Assembly: GCA_003135135.1 (NCBI GenBank)
Contig: PLDK01000010.1
Coordinates: 1 to 38,786, forward strand
Reading direction: 5' to 3'
Length of the DNA: 38,786 bases
From: Deltaproteobacteria bacterium
GTDB taxonomy: Bacteria > Desulfobacterota > Binatia > Binatales > Binataceae
A program made the translations under genes and the position numbers. The notes below the pieces were generated by a model. The model was not told the DNA's origin, did no database searches, and was given only the letters and a program-made list of their open reading frames with translations. Positions 25,526-34,858 of this stretch are shown piece after piece; positions within the stretch are counted from its first letter, which is position 1; each line of letters begins with the position of its first letter.

Positions 25526-25958
25526 ATTCTTCTTCGACAGCCTGGCGAATCGCGTTCAAGATGAAGAGGAACTGATTGGGCGCCGATATGCGGCCGAGCA
25601 AGCTCACCTTCTGAAGGACTTTGAGCTCCTGATCCGTCACCTTGTGACGCGTCAGCATCGGGCGATCGGCCACAAACTTGCGCCATGCGTTTTCCTGCCG
25701 TTTGGCGGGCGCAGCGTCGCGATCCTTACCGACTATCCAATGCGCCTCAGGATGCGCGAGCAGGAACAGCCGCTGCTTGTCGAGCGCGAGCGTATCGGCC
25801 AGCCGCGCCAGCAGCGACAGGGAAGGGCGGCGCCGTCCGTTTTCGAGATAGGCGACATGGCTGGCCTTGACGCCGAGTTTGCGCGCGAGTTCACGCTGAG
25901 TGAGGGCATAAGCCGCGCGACGCTGTTTGAGGACCTGACCGAGAGTTTCTTTTTTCAT
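25524..25958 (-). CDS. XRE-family helix-turn-helix regulator
   Basis: The 144-residue protein has an N-terminal Cro/CI-type helix-turn-helix at about residues 6-62: GQVLKQRRAAYALTQRELARKLGV, with turn and recognition helix KASHVAYLENGRRRPS. A C-terminal half of unknown fold follows (about 63-144), possibly a sensor or dimer domain. The ATG at 25958 overlaps the stop of the upstream metallopeptidase gene (ATGA, 25955-25958), so the two are translated together. Known partners of this kind include ImmR/ImmA, where a metallopeptidase cleaves the repressor. A terminator follows. Confidence 0.85.
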   Translation of the reverse strand: MKKETLGQVLKQRRAAYALTQRELARKLGVKASHVAYLENGRRRPSLSLLARLADTLALDKQRLFLLAHPEAHWIVGKDRDAAPAKRQENAWRKFVADRPMLTRHKVTDQELKVLQKVSLLGRISAPNQFLFILNAIRQAVEEE

Positions 25959-26791
25959 AGTTCGTATTCCGCCAATAGTGCCCATCGGAGCTTTGCGTAG
26001 TGGATCATTCCGGTCAGATAATTCAAGCTCTGGCCGGTCGGTAGTGAAGCGCCAAAATTAATTCCCAACAATTCCCGAACGTGCTTGCGAATCTGCGCGA
26101 AGGCCTTGTCGGGAAGCTGGTCAGCGCGCGCGACCAACCCCCAATCCCACGGCATCGCAAACATCTTGCGCGCCAGCGGTGCGGGATACGCCGTAAGGCT
26201 GGCGATCACGTCGGCCGCGAGTTCCACCGGGTGCCCTAGATGATTGCGGTGGCCGCCGTAAAAGAAATAGTGAGCTGCGTCGCCGGCGCCGCCGGTAACC
26301 CTCGCCGTCACGTGATGGCCTATTTCATGCACGAAGGTCGCCGAGACCGCGCCTGGATGATGCGCGGTGTTGAGAAAAATGAGCGGATGCTTGAGCATCT
26401 TGCGGGTCTTGTCGACGTAAAAGCCTCGTAGCGCCATGCCTTCGGGTCCCCGATAAGGGGTGGCCTGAAGATGGATGCGCAGGTCCGACGAAATCGCGGC
26501 GAGCTGGTTGAGCGACTTGGGCCGAAACACTTCGCGATTGAACTCCGGCCATATCTTTCTCGTCTCGCGAATAATCGCGCGCAACGTGTGGTAATCGAGC
26601 GTTCGGCGCATGACGCGCACGTAGTCGAGGCGCGCCAATTCGCGCAGCTCACGCTGCGGCCTTCTCCATGCTGCAAGTTCCTTGCGGCCGGCTTTGTGCG
26701 CCCGTCCCAGGATCTCTTCGACCAGTGCATCTACCGCAGAACCTCGCTCAGACTTAAGTGTCACGACCGACAGTCTCCCACCTATGAACAT
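25955..26791 (-). CDS. HExxH zinc metallopeptidase, ImmA/IrrE-like in context
   Basis: The 278-residue protein has HEIGHH (H155, E156, H159) in ATFVHEIGHHVTAR and a downstream ELAAD (E190) that would complete a gluzincin-type zinc site. No signal peptide is present, so it is cytoplasmic. The motif and the coupled XRE regulator recall the M78/ImmA/IrrE family, but it is longer than most ImmA proteins and an N-terminal region (1-100) is unrecognised. In those systems the peptidase cuts the repressor to induce stress or mobile-element genes. The target here is not proven. The ATG at 26791 has a weak ribosome binding site; a GTG at 26764 is possible. Confidence 0.75.
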   Translation of the reverse strand: MFIGGRLSVVTLKSERGSAVDALVEEILGRAHKAGRKELAAWRRPQRELRELARLDYVRVMRRTLDYHTLRAIIRETRKIWPEFNREVFRPKSLNQLAAISSDLRIHLQATPYRGPEGMALRGFYVDKTRKMLKHPLIFLNTAHHPGAVSATFVHEIGHHVTARVTGGAGDAAHYFFYGGHRNHLGHPVELAADVIASLTAYPAPLARKMFAMPWDWGLVARADQLPDKAFAQIRKHVRELLGINFGASLPTGQSLNYLTGMIHYAKLRWALLAEYEL

Positions 26792-27202
26792 CGAGTGTAC
26801 GAGGATAGCGGTCCACGATGCAAGTGTCGAAAAAGACCACGGTGAGTTATACTTGCGCTAACTGACTGACTCTGTTAACGAGACTGTAAGTGAGCGAATG
26901 ACCGCAACTTGTGCCGTTTGCGTCACTTAATGACCATCCGTACCGATCACTACCTGCGAACGCTGCCAGGACGGGGGCTTCCCCGAACGCATCCCGGTCC
27001 GGCTCGCATCCAAAGGGGCCCCAAAAGCGAGCGTGACAGAGGGGGACGCCGCTTTTTACCAGGTCACGACCGATTTTCATATAGCTTTTTCAAGCTTTTG
27101 GCGAGGGGCAGGCCTCCTCGCTTCCGGGTCGTCGTCCTAGCCCCAGTTCCATTCGGCTACGACGGGGAGAATCAACTTCCCGCGGCAGGAGGTACGAGGG
27201 TA
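26792..27202. other. 411-bp stretch without a convincing gene; divergent promoter region and leader
   Basis: It lies between the minus-strand metallopeptidase gene and the plus-strand 27203 gene. A possible plus-strand -10 box TATACT occurs at 26848-26853, but no good -35 is seen. Short hairpins include GGGG-CTT-CCCC in the gaacgcatccc region and GCGAGG / CCTCGC near 27100-27122. The plus frame is open back to 26909 but its translation is Arg/Pro-rich and unlike a protein start. No tRNA or known riboswitch was recognised. Confidence 0.4.
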
Positions 27203-27922
27203 ATGGAACTACGGCAACTAACAAGCGAGAGGGAACGACGGATTTTTGGTGAACGGATGGAGGAGGCGCGCGCGAAGAAGGGCGCACGCTACCGGGAGAC
27301 GGGACGGTCCAAGGTCGGGAGGATTCATCTCGAATACGGGCTGCTCTACGGGCTGTTCGAGCACGACGATGGTTTGCCCGAGGAAATGATGTCGGGATTG
27401 CTGATGCACGATCTCGCCAGCTTCCCGCAAAGTTTTCCACAGCCGGACTTGAGCCATCTGCCGGCGCGGTCGGTGCTCGAGGGCGGCGAGCTGTGGTCGT
27501 TCGCCAAGGGCGCCGGTCTGCTGGCGCAGCACGGCGCGCTTATTCTGGCGGGGTTGATGCAGATACGGGCATTGCTGGTTTACCCGACCATCAAGCCAGC
27601 CGACCAGACGGTCGTATATGCACGGAGCAACTTCGTGAAGGCTGGGGATCCAATAGTGTGGCCGTACTGCGAGACGACCGACGGCGGCAAGCTATGGGTG
27701 CAGCCGATGGTGCTCGAGGGAGAGGCGCTGGCCAACGTGGTGGAAGCGGTGTTCGGGCGCGGCTTCACGACGAAGGATTCGATTCGGCGGATTCGGTTTG
27801 AGAATCCATTCCCGATCCAACCGACGTTGTCCCGGCCCGCAATTCCAATCGAGCAGCATCTCGGCACAGTTGCATCGGCGGCTTCCCACGGTCACGAGGT
27901 AAACGGCAACGCGCAAGCGTAA
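27203..27922 (+). CDS. Unrecognised protein, possibly acyltransferase (GNAT-like) fold
   Basis: The 239-residue product starts at an ATG (27203) with AGGAGG 10 bases and GAGGG 2 bases upstream. It has a charged helical start (LTSERERRIFGERMEEARAKKG), mixed alpha/beta middle (GLLYGLFEHDDG, then LMHDLASFPQSFPQPDLSHL), and a hydrophobic strand-helix-strand (GALILAGLMQIRALLVYPTIK). The order of elements is reminiscent of GNAT-type N-acyl transferases such as the FeeM group, but no diagnostic motif is clear and I do not assign a function. A strong hairpin follows the stop. Confidence 0.7.
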   Translation: MELRQLTSERERRIFGERMEEARAKKGARYRETGRSKVGRIHLEYGLLYGLFEHDDGLPEEMMSGLLMHDLASFPQSFPQPDLSHLPARSVLEGGELWSFAKGAGLLAQHGALILAGLMQIRALLVYPTIKPADQTVVYARSNFVKAGDPIVWPYCETTDGGKLWVQPMVLEGEALANVVEAVFGRGFTTKDSIRRIRFENPFPIQPTLSRPAIPIEQHLGTVASAASHGHEVNGNAQA

Positions 27923-27943
27923 ATCAGCGACGCGTCAAAGGAA

Positions 27944-27973
27944 GCGGCGGCCGATCCGACGATCGGCCGCCGC
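27944..27973. terminator. Bidirectional hairpin between convergent genes
   Basis: GCGGCGGCCGATC (27944-27956), loop CGAC, and GATCGGCCGCCGC (27961-27973) form a perfect 13-bp stem. It lies between the convergent 27203 gene (+) and the lipoprotein gene (-). No T-tract follows, so efficiency as an intrinsic terminator is uncertain. Confidence 0.65.
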
Positions 27974-27999
27974 GTCATCTCAGTTCGAGGGACTGCGGA

Positions 28000-28473
28000 C
28001 TAGCCGGCGGAACCCGGCGACGGAAGCTGCGGCTGCTGGCAGGCGCCGCCGCCGACGCAATTGAGACCGGCGCCGAAATAAATCAGGCCGGCCTTGACCG
28101 GAAAGAACAGATAATTGAGCGGCGTCTCGATCGGATCGAACGGCTCCGGCGGCGCCGCCGCCTCGGCCCGAGCCTGCAGCTCGACGCGCTGCTTGGTGTT
28201 GGTCTCGACATCCTGGATGCTTGCGAGGCGCTCGTCGGAACCGAAGATTGCCGCCTTGCCCGGCTCGAGCCAGACGTAGCGCAACACGCTGGCGCCGCTG
28301 TGGTTGGGATCGGCGATACTATCCTTCAGATCAGGCTCACCCATCGCCTGCACCGCCTGAGCGGGCGTCATGCCGGTGGTTAGCGACCCGCTCTTCATTA
28401 CCGAGCATGCGACGGCGAATAGGGCGAGCATCCCAACGGCCGCGCGCGCGAGAAATGTCCGCAGCGTCATCAT
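28000..28473 (-). CDS. Predicted lipoprotein with BamE/SmpA-like motif
   Basis: The 157-residue product has a lipoprotein signal: basic start, hydrophobic core, and lipobox AVAC with the lipidated Cys at residue 23. The first part of the mature chain, LTTGMTPAQAVQAMGEPD, has the 'G-M-t-..V...lG.Pd' pattern found in BamE/SmpA and related small lipoproteins. A central strand region (VLRYVWLEPGKAAIFG) follows, then a hydrophobic Gly/Pro/Gln-rich end with two cysteines. It is an envelope protein of unknown function. GAGG 5 bases upstream supports the first ATG. It is divergent from the 28571 gene. Confidence 0.8.
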   Translation of the reverse strand: MMTLRTFLARAAVGMLALFAVACSVMKSGSLTTGMTPAQAVQAMGEPDLKDSIADPNHSGASVLRYVWLEPGKAAIFGSDERLASIQDVETNTKQRVELQARAEAAAPPEPFDPIETPLNYLFFPVKAGLIYFGAGLNCVGGGACQQPQLPSPGSAG

Positions 28474-28570
28474 CGATACCTCAAGCTTCGTATGGAGCTA
28501 ACATAACGAAGACATCTGCGGCAACCTGGGCTAATTTCATCGGGGTGGCGCAGACCGATGCGTAACGATT

Positions 28571-28903
28571 TTGGATAACGGCGACGAACTGCTTTTCGTG
28601 TACGGCACCCTGATGAACCCCGCCGAGCGCGTGATCCTGCTGGGCCGGCCCGTCGACGCAAGCCCGGGGCGGATTGCGGGCTACGCGCGCGGTCGAAAGC
28701 GCCACTACTTCGTCGCAAAGCAAGCGGGCGCCGTCACGGATGGCGCAATCCTCGAAGGTCTAAGCGCACGCGAGCTGGCGATCATCGACGAATACGAAGA
28801 AGTGCCGGCGCTATATACGCGCGAGCGGATCGAAGTGCTCGCCGCCGACGGGCACAAAATCGAATGCTGGATTTACCTGCCGACGAGCTGGGCGAAGGAC
28901 TAA
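28571..28903 (+). CDS. AIG2-like gamma-glutamylcyclotransferase-fold protein
   Basis: The 110-residue protein has the family opening LLFVYGTLMNPAERV (VYGTLM, 10-15) that binds substrate, and IIDEYEEVPALYTR (73-77) carrying the catalytic Glu. Members cleave gamma-glutamyl amines or amino acids to 5-oxoproline; the true substrate of small bacterial copies is rarely known. The only usable start codon in the frame is the TTG at 28571, since a stop occurs at 28532 with no ATG or GTG between. It converges on the response regulator gene, with only 28 bases between stops. Confidence 0.85.
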   Translation: MDNGDELLFVYGTLMNPAERVILLGRPVDASPGRIAGYARGRKRHYFVAKQAGAVTDGAILEGLSARELAIIDEYEEVPALYTRERIEVLAADGHKIECWIYLPTSWAKD

Positions 28904-28931
28904 TCGCGATAGAGAGCGCTGGGTCGGCCTG

Positions 28932-30321
<1,390 letters not shown>

Positions 30322-30350
<29 letters not shown>

Positions 30351-31821
30351 GATTGTGTCCGTGTGCCGCGCTTGGCGGGAAGGTGAAAGTTACCGTGGTT
30401 CCGGGTCCGTCGGCGTTGGGTCCGATATCGATTGTACCGCCGTGCGTCTCGACAATCGCCCTCGACAGAAACAGCCCCAGGCCGATTCCATCGCGCTTGG
30501 TGGTGAAGAACGGCTCGAAGACGTGATTCACGACTTCAGCTTCGATACCCGCGCCGGTGTCCGAAAAAGTAATCACCATCGAGCCGTCGACGCGCCGGAA
30601 TGTAATACCCATCGTGCCGCCTTCGGGCATCGCCTGGATCGCATTGGCGACCACGTTGATGAAACAGGTGCGGAGTTTCTCGGCGTCCACGTTGAGAATC
30701 GGCGACGGGCCGTTGCATTCCTCGACCAGGTCGATCCCCTGGCTTTTTATTTTCGATTCCGACAGCGCCACGACTTCGTCCACCAGTTGATGCACGTCGG
30801 TGGGCGCCGGGAAAATCTCGATCGGCTTGCCGTAATGCAAAAAGCTTTGCACCAGCTCCGACAGGCGGCGCATCTCGTCCTTCATGATCACGAGCTGCCG
30901 CAGAAACGCTTCGCGATCGTTGGGCTGCTGCGGAGCATAGCGCGTGCGGAGCTGATCGAGCGCCAGGCTGATGAAGTTCAGCGGGTTCTTGATTTCATGC
31001 GCCAGGCCGCCGGCCAATTGGCCAAGCGCGGTGAAGCGTTCGAGCCGGTTTAGTTCCTGCTCGCGCTCACGCGCACGGCGGAGCTGGCCGACCATGTCGT
31101 TGAAGCTGCGCGTGAGCAAGCCGATCTCGTCGCGCCGGTGCGCCTCCGGAACCGGCTCGAGGCCGCGCGCCGCGATATTCTGCGCCGCGTTCGCGACCGC
31201 ATGAATCGGCTTCACGTAGCGATCGGCGAGGATGTAAGCGAAGGCCAGGCCGATTGCGAAAATCGCAAACGCGATCATCAGCTCACGGGTCCGGCTCTGC
31301 GCCAGCGGCTGCGCGAAGTCGCCAAAATTCGCCACCACCTGCACGTAGCCAAGCAGATGATCCTCGACCTCGACCGGAATCAGATAGACCGTGGTCTCCG
31401 GCGCGAGCGGACCGAGCTTGCCGGCCGGAATAGTCACCAGGTCATCGGGATGCTTGAGTTGCTCGGGGGTAAGCCATTCGGCCTGCTTGGGCCGCAAGGC
31501 AGCGCCGATCAGATGCGGATTGGAGCTGTTGAGGATCAGATTTTCGCTCGACGCGATCGATACTTCGAGTCCCTTGGTGTGCAGGTCGCCCACGTAGGTG
31601 TGCAGCAGATCGCGATCGGTGCCGCCCACGGCGGTCAGTTCCTGCACGCTGATCTGGATCACGCGCGCCAGGTCCTTGACCCGCTCCTGCGTGGTCGCGA
31701 CGATTGCCGCCTGCGTGCCCAGGCTCACCCACACCTCAGTGCCCAGGGTAAGCCCGAGCAGGCCCACCATCAGCACGATCAGCTTGGCCTTGAGGTTCAG
31801 CGCGGGAAAGTATGATTCCAT
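30322..31821 (-). CDS. Membrane sensor histidine kinase (NtrB/ZraS-like)
   Basis: The 499-residue kinase has a first membrane helix (about 12-28), a periplasmic sensor domain (about 30-178), a second helix (180-199, LMIAFAIFAIGLAFAYILAD), HAMP (200-252), and a HisKA domain with H275 in GGLAHEIKNPLN. The HATPase domain has NVVANAIQAM, DTGAGIE and GIGLGLFLSRAI. Phosphate from H275 would go to the NtrC-type regulator encoded next. The stimulus is unknown; context with DedA and a PCYCGC protein suggests envelope or metal stress. The ATG at 31821 is preferred; a GTG at 31854 adds 11 unconserved residues. Confidence 0.95.
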
Positions 31822-31867
31822 TTTCGATGTCGCCGGGCAGGCCGGCGCGGCCACGCGATAAATCGAC

Positions 31868-32485
31868 CTATTCGCTCTTGCTCACCGGCTCGTTGGTCTT
31901 GCGCAAAACCAGCAACCGGGTCCCGTACACCGCGGCGCTCAGGATCGCCACGATCACGATCAGTCGCTCGAAGCCGCCGATGTATCTGATCATAATCTCG
32001 ATTTGCCTGCCGAAAACGTAGCCGAGGGTTACGACGATCGGCACCGATATCAGCGCTCCGAGCAGATCGTACAGCAGAAACACCGCCGGGCGCACGCCAA
32101 AAGATCCCGCCGACAAATAGACCAGGGCGCGCAGTCCGGCCAGGAATCGCGCGTAAAAAATCGCGCGAGCTCCATAATGGTGCATGAAACGCTCGATGCG
32201 CTCGATCTGATGCTGCCGGCCCGGCCACGCCAGCACGAAGTAGCGCACCAGTCCCGTGCCGAAGCGCCGGCCCATAAAGAACAGCGAGTTGTCGCCTGCG
32301 ACCACGCCCAGCAGCGAGACCGCCATCGTGATCGGATAGCGCGTGACCCCGCGATGGGCCAAATAGCCGCCCGCGAGCAGCGCCACATCTTCCGGAATCG
32401 GCAGTCCAAGTCCGCACAGCATCAGAACAACGAACAATCCAAGATAAGTGAAGTGTTCGATGTACGCGGAGATCAGCCCGACCAA
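31868..32485 (-). CDS. DedA-family membrane protein
   Basis: The 205-residue protein has the DedA/SNARE-associated pattern. It has a first hydrophobic helix (FTYLGLFVVLMLCGLGLPIPEDVALLAGGYLA, with the GLPIPED turn), the motif FFMGRRFGTGLVRYF, and FYARFLAGLRALVYLSAGSFGV, where the family has an FxRF(x)PG(x)R segment. DedA proteins are implicated in undecaprenyl-phosphate or phospholipid flipping and in proton-motive-force maintenance. The start is TTG at 32485 with GGGAG about 6 bases upstream; longer starts overlap the upstream gene. It is 2 bases after the PCYCGC gene stop, and the kinase gene follows 46 bases later. Confidence 0.9.
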   Translation of the reverse strand: MVGLISAYIEHFTYLGLFVVLMLCGLGLPIPEDVALLAGGYLAHRGVTRYPITMAVSLLGVVAGDNSLFFMGRRFGTGLVRYFVLAWPGRQHQIERIERFMHHYGARAIFYARFLAGLRALVYLSAGSFGVRPAVFLLYDLLGALISVPIVVTLGYVFGRQIEIMIRYIGGFERLIVIVAILSAAVYGTRLLVLRKTNEPVSKSE

Positions 32486-32487
32486 GC

Positions 32488-32910
32488 TCAGCTCCCGTGG
32501 GCGTAACGCGCGCGCAATGCGTCGCGGATTCGTTCGACCGGCACGCCCTGGCTTGTCATCGACGCGGCATCGTGAGCCTCGCCGACGCAGATCGCACACC
32601 TGCTGCCGTGCGTATCACGGTAGCAATCGAGCAGGTTCTTGTGCCCAATCGACTTGTCGCAGCCGCAGTAGCAATGCAGTTGCGCCAGCAACGTGGGATC
32701 GCGCTCGGCGATCTCGTATGCCTCGCGCACATTGCCCTGGAAATTCTTCGGATCGAGGGTTACCCGCAGCTGCGCCGCAGGATCGGAGGCCGCGGCCATC
32801 TGGCCCGCCGGCGGCTGCGCTTGAGTCGAGACATGGCTGGCGTAAGCGATTGCCACCACCACAACCGCGGCGCCCGCCAGTGCGACAATCCCTTTGACGC
32901 CCTTGAACAT
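32488..32910 (-). CDS. Cysteine-rich exported protein with PCYCGC-type motif
   Basis: The 140-residue protein has an N-terminal membrane anchor or signal (GIVALAGAAVVVVAIAYAS) and a C-terminal cysteine cluster. Residues 79-108 contain HCYCGC (C80, C82, C84), C96, and CAIC (C105, C108), spaced as in the PCYCGC family of unknown function. Such CxCxC plus CxxC clusters commonly bind metal. The domain sits just outside the cytoplasmic membrane. It runs directly into dedA and, further, the kinase-regulator pair. Metal or redox sensing in that system is an inference, not shown. Confidence 0.85.
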   Translation of the reverse strand: MFKGVKGIVALAGAAVVVVAIAYASHVSTQAQPPAGQMAAASDPAAQLRVTLDPKNFQGNVREAYEIAERDPTLLAQLHCYCGCDKSIGHKNLLDCYRDTHGSRCAICVGEAHDAASMTSQGVPVERIRDALRARYAHGS

Positions 32911-32931
32911 GAGTCTCCCCGCAGCCGGAAA

Positions 32932-33600
32932 TTATAGCATCTCGATGAATCTTAGGCTTTGATTCGCGAAACTGTATAGAGCGGCTGGGCGATGCGGTCC
33001 GCGACGGGTATGCGGCAGGCGTTTGAGCATGCCCATCGCGAGAATCCGCCGGCGGAAGTTCCGCCGATCCAGCGGACGGCCCAGGATCAGCGCGTATAGT
33101 TCCTCGAACTCGGCGAAGGTGAATTCCCGCGGCAGCAATGCATACGCGATATTCGTGTACTCGAGCTTCGACTTCAGCCGTTTGACCGCATACGCAGCCA
33201 TCAGCGAATGATCGTACGCAAGCTGCGGCAGACGCGTGACTTCGTACCATCCGCCGGTCGCGTATTTGTCGCACGGCGCGCCGATGCCAAGCGCGTCGGG
33301 GATCAACGCCATGTACGCGACCGATACCACATGCGCACGCGGGTCGCGCGACGGATCTCCAAACGTGAACAGCTGCTCGAGATAAGCGCTGCCAAGTCCG
33401 GTCGAATCGTAAAGCTCGCGCCGCGCCGCCTCGTCGAGCAGTTCCCCCACTCGCACCAGCCCGCCCGGAAACGCCCACCGCCCCCGACCCGGTCCGCGGC
33501 GCAGCTCGACCAGGTAGGTCTGCAGGCGCCCGCCGTTGATCGCGAACAACACCGTGTCCACCGCGACCATCGGCCGCGCCAGCCGTTCACCGCGCGCCAC
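32932..33600 (-). CDS. nrtR: NrtR-like Nudix-domain transcriptional regulator of NAD metabolism
   Basis: The 222-residue protein has an N-terminal Nudix domain (about 11-145) and a C-terminal winged helix (about 150-220: LLPREFTFAEFEELYALILGR, then RNFRRRILAMGMLK and RRGPHRPAALYSF). This is the NrtR layout, in which the Nudix domain senses ADP-ribose and releases DNA. The Nudix box (47-69) keeps the first Gly and Glu, and RE-L at 61-63, but the catalytic EE is D65-S66, so it is likely a sensor and not a hydrolase. It follows nadA by 29 bases on the same strand, matching its known role of repressing NAD synthesis genes. The start is GTG at 33600, with ATG at 33570 an alternative. Confidence 0.9.
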   Translation of the reverse strand: MARGERLARPMVAVDTVLFAINGGRLQTYLVELRRGPGRGRWAFPGGLVRVGELLDEAARRELYDSTGLGSAYLEQLFTFGDPSRDPRAHVVSVAYMALIPDALGIGAPCDKYATGGWYEVTRLPQLAYDHSLMAAYAVKRLKSKLEYTNIAYALLPREFTFAEFEELYALILGRPLDRRNFRRRILAMGMLKRLPHTRRGPHRPAALYSFANQSLRFIEML

Positions 33601-33629
33601 ACCGGAGGCGGCGGCTTGTGCGTTCGCGC

Positions 33630-34643
33630 TCAGACGCTCAGCTCGAGCATGCGCTCCAGGGCCCGCTTCGCGCCCACGCGCACGTCCTCGGAAAGTTCGA
33701 TTTCGTGGCGCAGATGGCGCAGCGAATTGAGTGTGCCCTCGAGCGTGATCATCTTCATGAACCGGCATAGCTTGCACACCTTGTAGAAGTGCTTGTCGGG
33801 AATTTCCATCAGCAGGCGGTCCGAGAGACCGCATTCCGTCACCACCAGGAACTTGTCGGCGTCGCTGCTGCGCGCGTAACCGATCATCGCGCTGGTGGAC
33901 AACACCGCGTCGGCCAGCGCGAGCACGTCGTGGCGGCACTCGGGATGCGCAATCACCTTGATCCCGGGGATCGCGCGCTTGACCTTGTTAATCTCGTCGG
34001 GGGTTATCTGGTGATGAACGTAGCAGTTACCGTCCCATGAAATTACCCGCTTGCGCGTCTGCCCCTGCACGTAGTTGGCGAGATTCTGATCCGGCACGAA
34101 CAGGATATTGTCCGAGTCGATCCGCTCGACGATCTTCGCCGCGTTGGATGACGTGCAGCACGCGTCCGACAGCGCTTTGACGTCGGCCGTGCAATTGACG
34201 TACGACACCACCTTGAGGTCGGGATAAATCTTCAGCAGTTCTTCCTTGCGCTCCGCCAGCCGCTCGGCCGTCACGCTGTCGGCCAGCGAGCATCCCGCCT
34301 TCAAATCCGGCAGCAGCACCTTGCGATCGGGGTTGAAGACCTTGGCCGTCTCCGCCATGAAGTGAACGCCGCAAAAGACGATCACGTCGGCGTCGCGCAC
34401 CTCGCGCGCGTTGCGCGCCAGCTCCAGCGAGTCGCCGATAAAATCCGCAACCTCGAAAATCTCCGGCCGCTGATAGTTGTGCGCGAGCACCACCGCGCGC
34501 CGCGCCTTTTTAAGCCTTTTGATTTCCGCGATCATATCCGCGTAGCGCTCGCAGTTGTCCGCCGTGTAGCTCTCGTTGCCGAGCACCCCGAGCTTGTCGC
34601 GCAGCGCGCTCCCGCTAATCGCCGTTCCAACAGATTGGTTCAC
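33630..34643 (-). CDS. nadA: Quinolinate synthase NadA
   Basis: NadA condenses iminoaspartate with dihydroxyacetone phosphate to quinolinate, an early step of de novo NAD synthesis, using a [4Fe-4S] cluster. The 337-residue length fits. Likely cluster ligands are C118 (KAGCS), C207 (GNCYVHH) and C293 (CRFMKM), with neighbouring C290. AHNYQRPEI and FCGVHFMAETA are conserved substrate-site segments. The start is GTG at 34643, preceded by AGAGGA. nadB and nadC are not in the window. An NrtR-like repressor follows. A -35/-10 pair and an overlapping inverted repeat lie just upstream. Confidence 0.96.
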   Translation of the reverse strand: MNQSVGTAISGSALRDKLGVLGNESYTADNCERYADMIAEIKRLKKARRAVVLAHNYQRPEIFEVADFIGDSLELARNAREVRDADVIVFCGVHFMAETAKVFNPDRKVLLPDLKAGCSLADSVTAERLAERKEELLKIYPDLKVVSYVNCTADVKALSDACCTSSNAAKIVERIDSDNILFVPDQNLANYVQGQTRKRVISWDGNCYVHHQITPDEINKVKRAIPGIKVIAHPECRHDVLALADAVLSTSAMIGYARSSDADKFLVVTECGLSDRLLMEIPDKHFYKVCKLCRFMKMITLEGTLNSLRHLRHEIELSEDVRVGAKRALERMLELSV

Positions 34644-34679
34644 CGTGATTCCTCTTTACCGTTGCCGCCATTACTTTGC

Positions 34680-34690
34680 GTCAATCTGAC
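34680..34690. promoter_or_regulatory. Inverted repeat GTCA-ATC-TGAC, candidate NrtR operator
   Basis: The repeat (34680-34690) overlaps the end of the predicted -10 box of the nadA unit. Its position suits repression by the NrtR-like product of the next gene but one. The arms are only four bases, with one further matched pair outward, so it is weak on its own. Confidence 0.35.
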
Positions 34691-34718
34691 ACTTACTCCA
34701 GCCCGGCAATCTTTGCAA
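34690..34718 (-). promoter_or_regulatory. Predicted promoter of the nadA unit
   Basis: On the minus strand, TTGCAA (34713-34718) and TAAGTG (34690-34695) are 17 bases apart, a fair sigma-70 match. The nadA start is 47 bases downstream of the -10 box. A GTCA/TGAC inverted repeat overlaps its 3' end. Confidence 0.45.
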
Positions 34719-34858
34719 GCCGCTCTCCGGCTGGCGATAAGGGGCGCCGCTCTGATAAATCAAGTCACAATGCGCGCGCGGACGGCGAAACGCCGCTTTT
34801 TCAGGAGTTAATGTGATGGATGAAGTATTGGATCGCGAGATTCCGTGAGCGCCCGATC

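Noticed and set aside
26909-27202. 98-codon N-terminal extension of the 27203 gene.
   Set aside because: Its translation is Arg/Pro-rich without protein character, and AGGAGG precedes the ATG at 27203.
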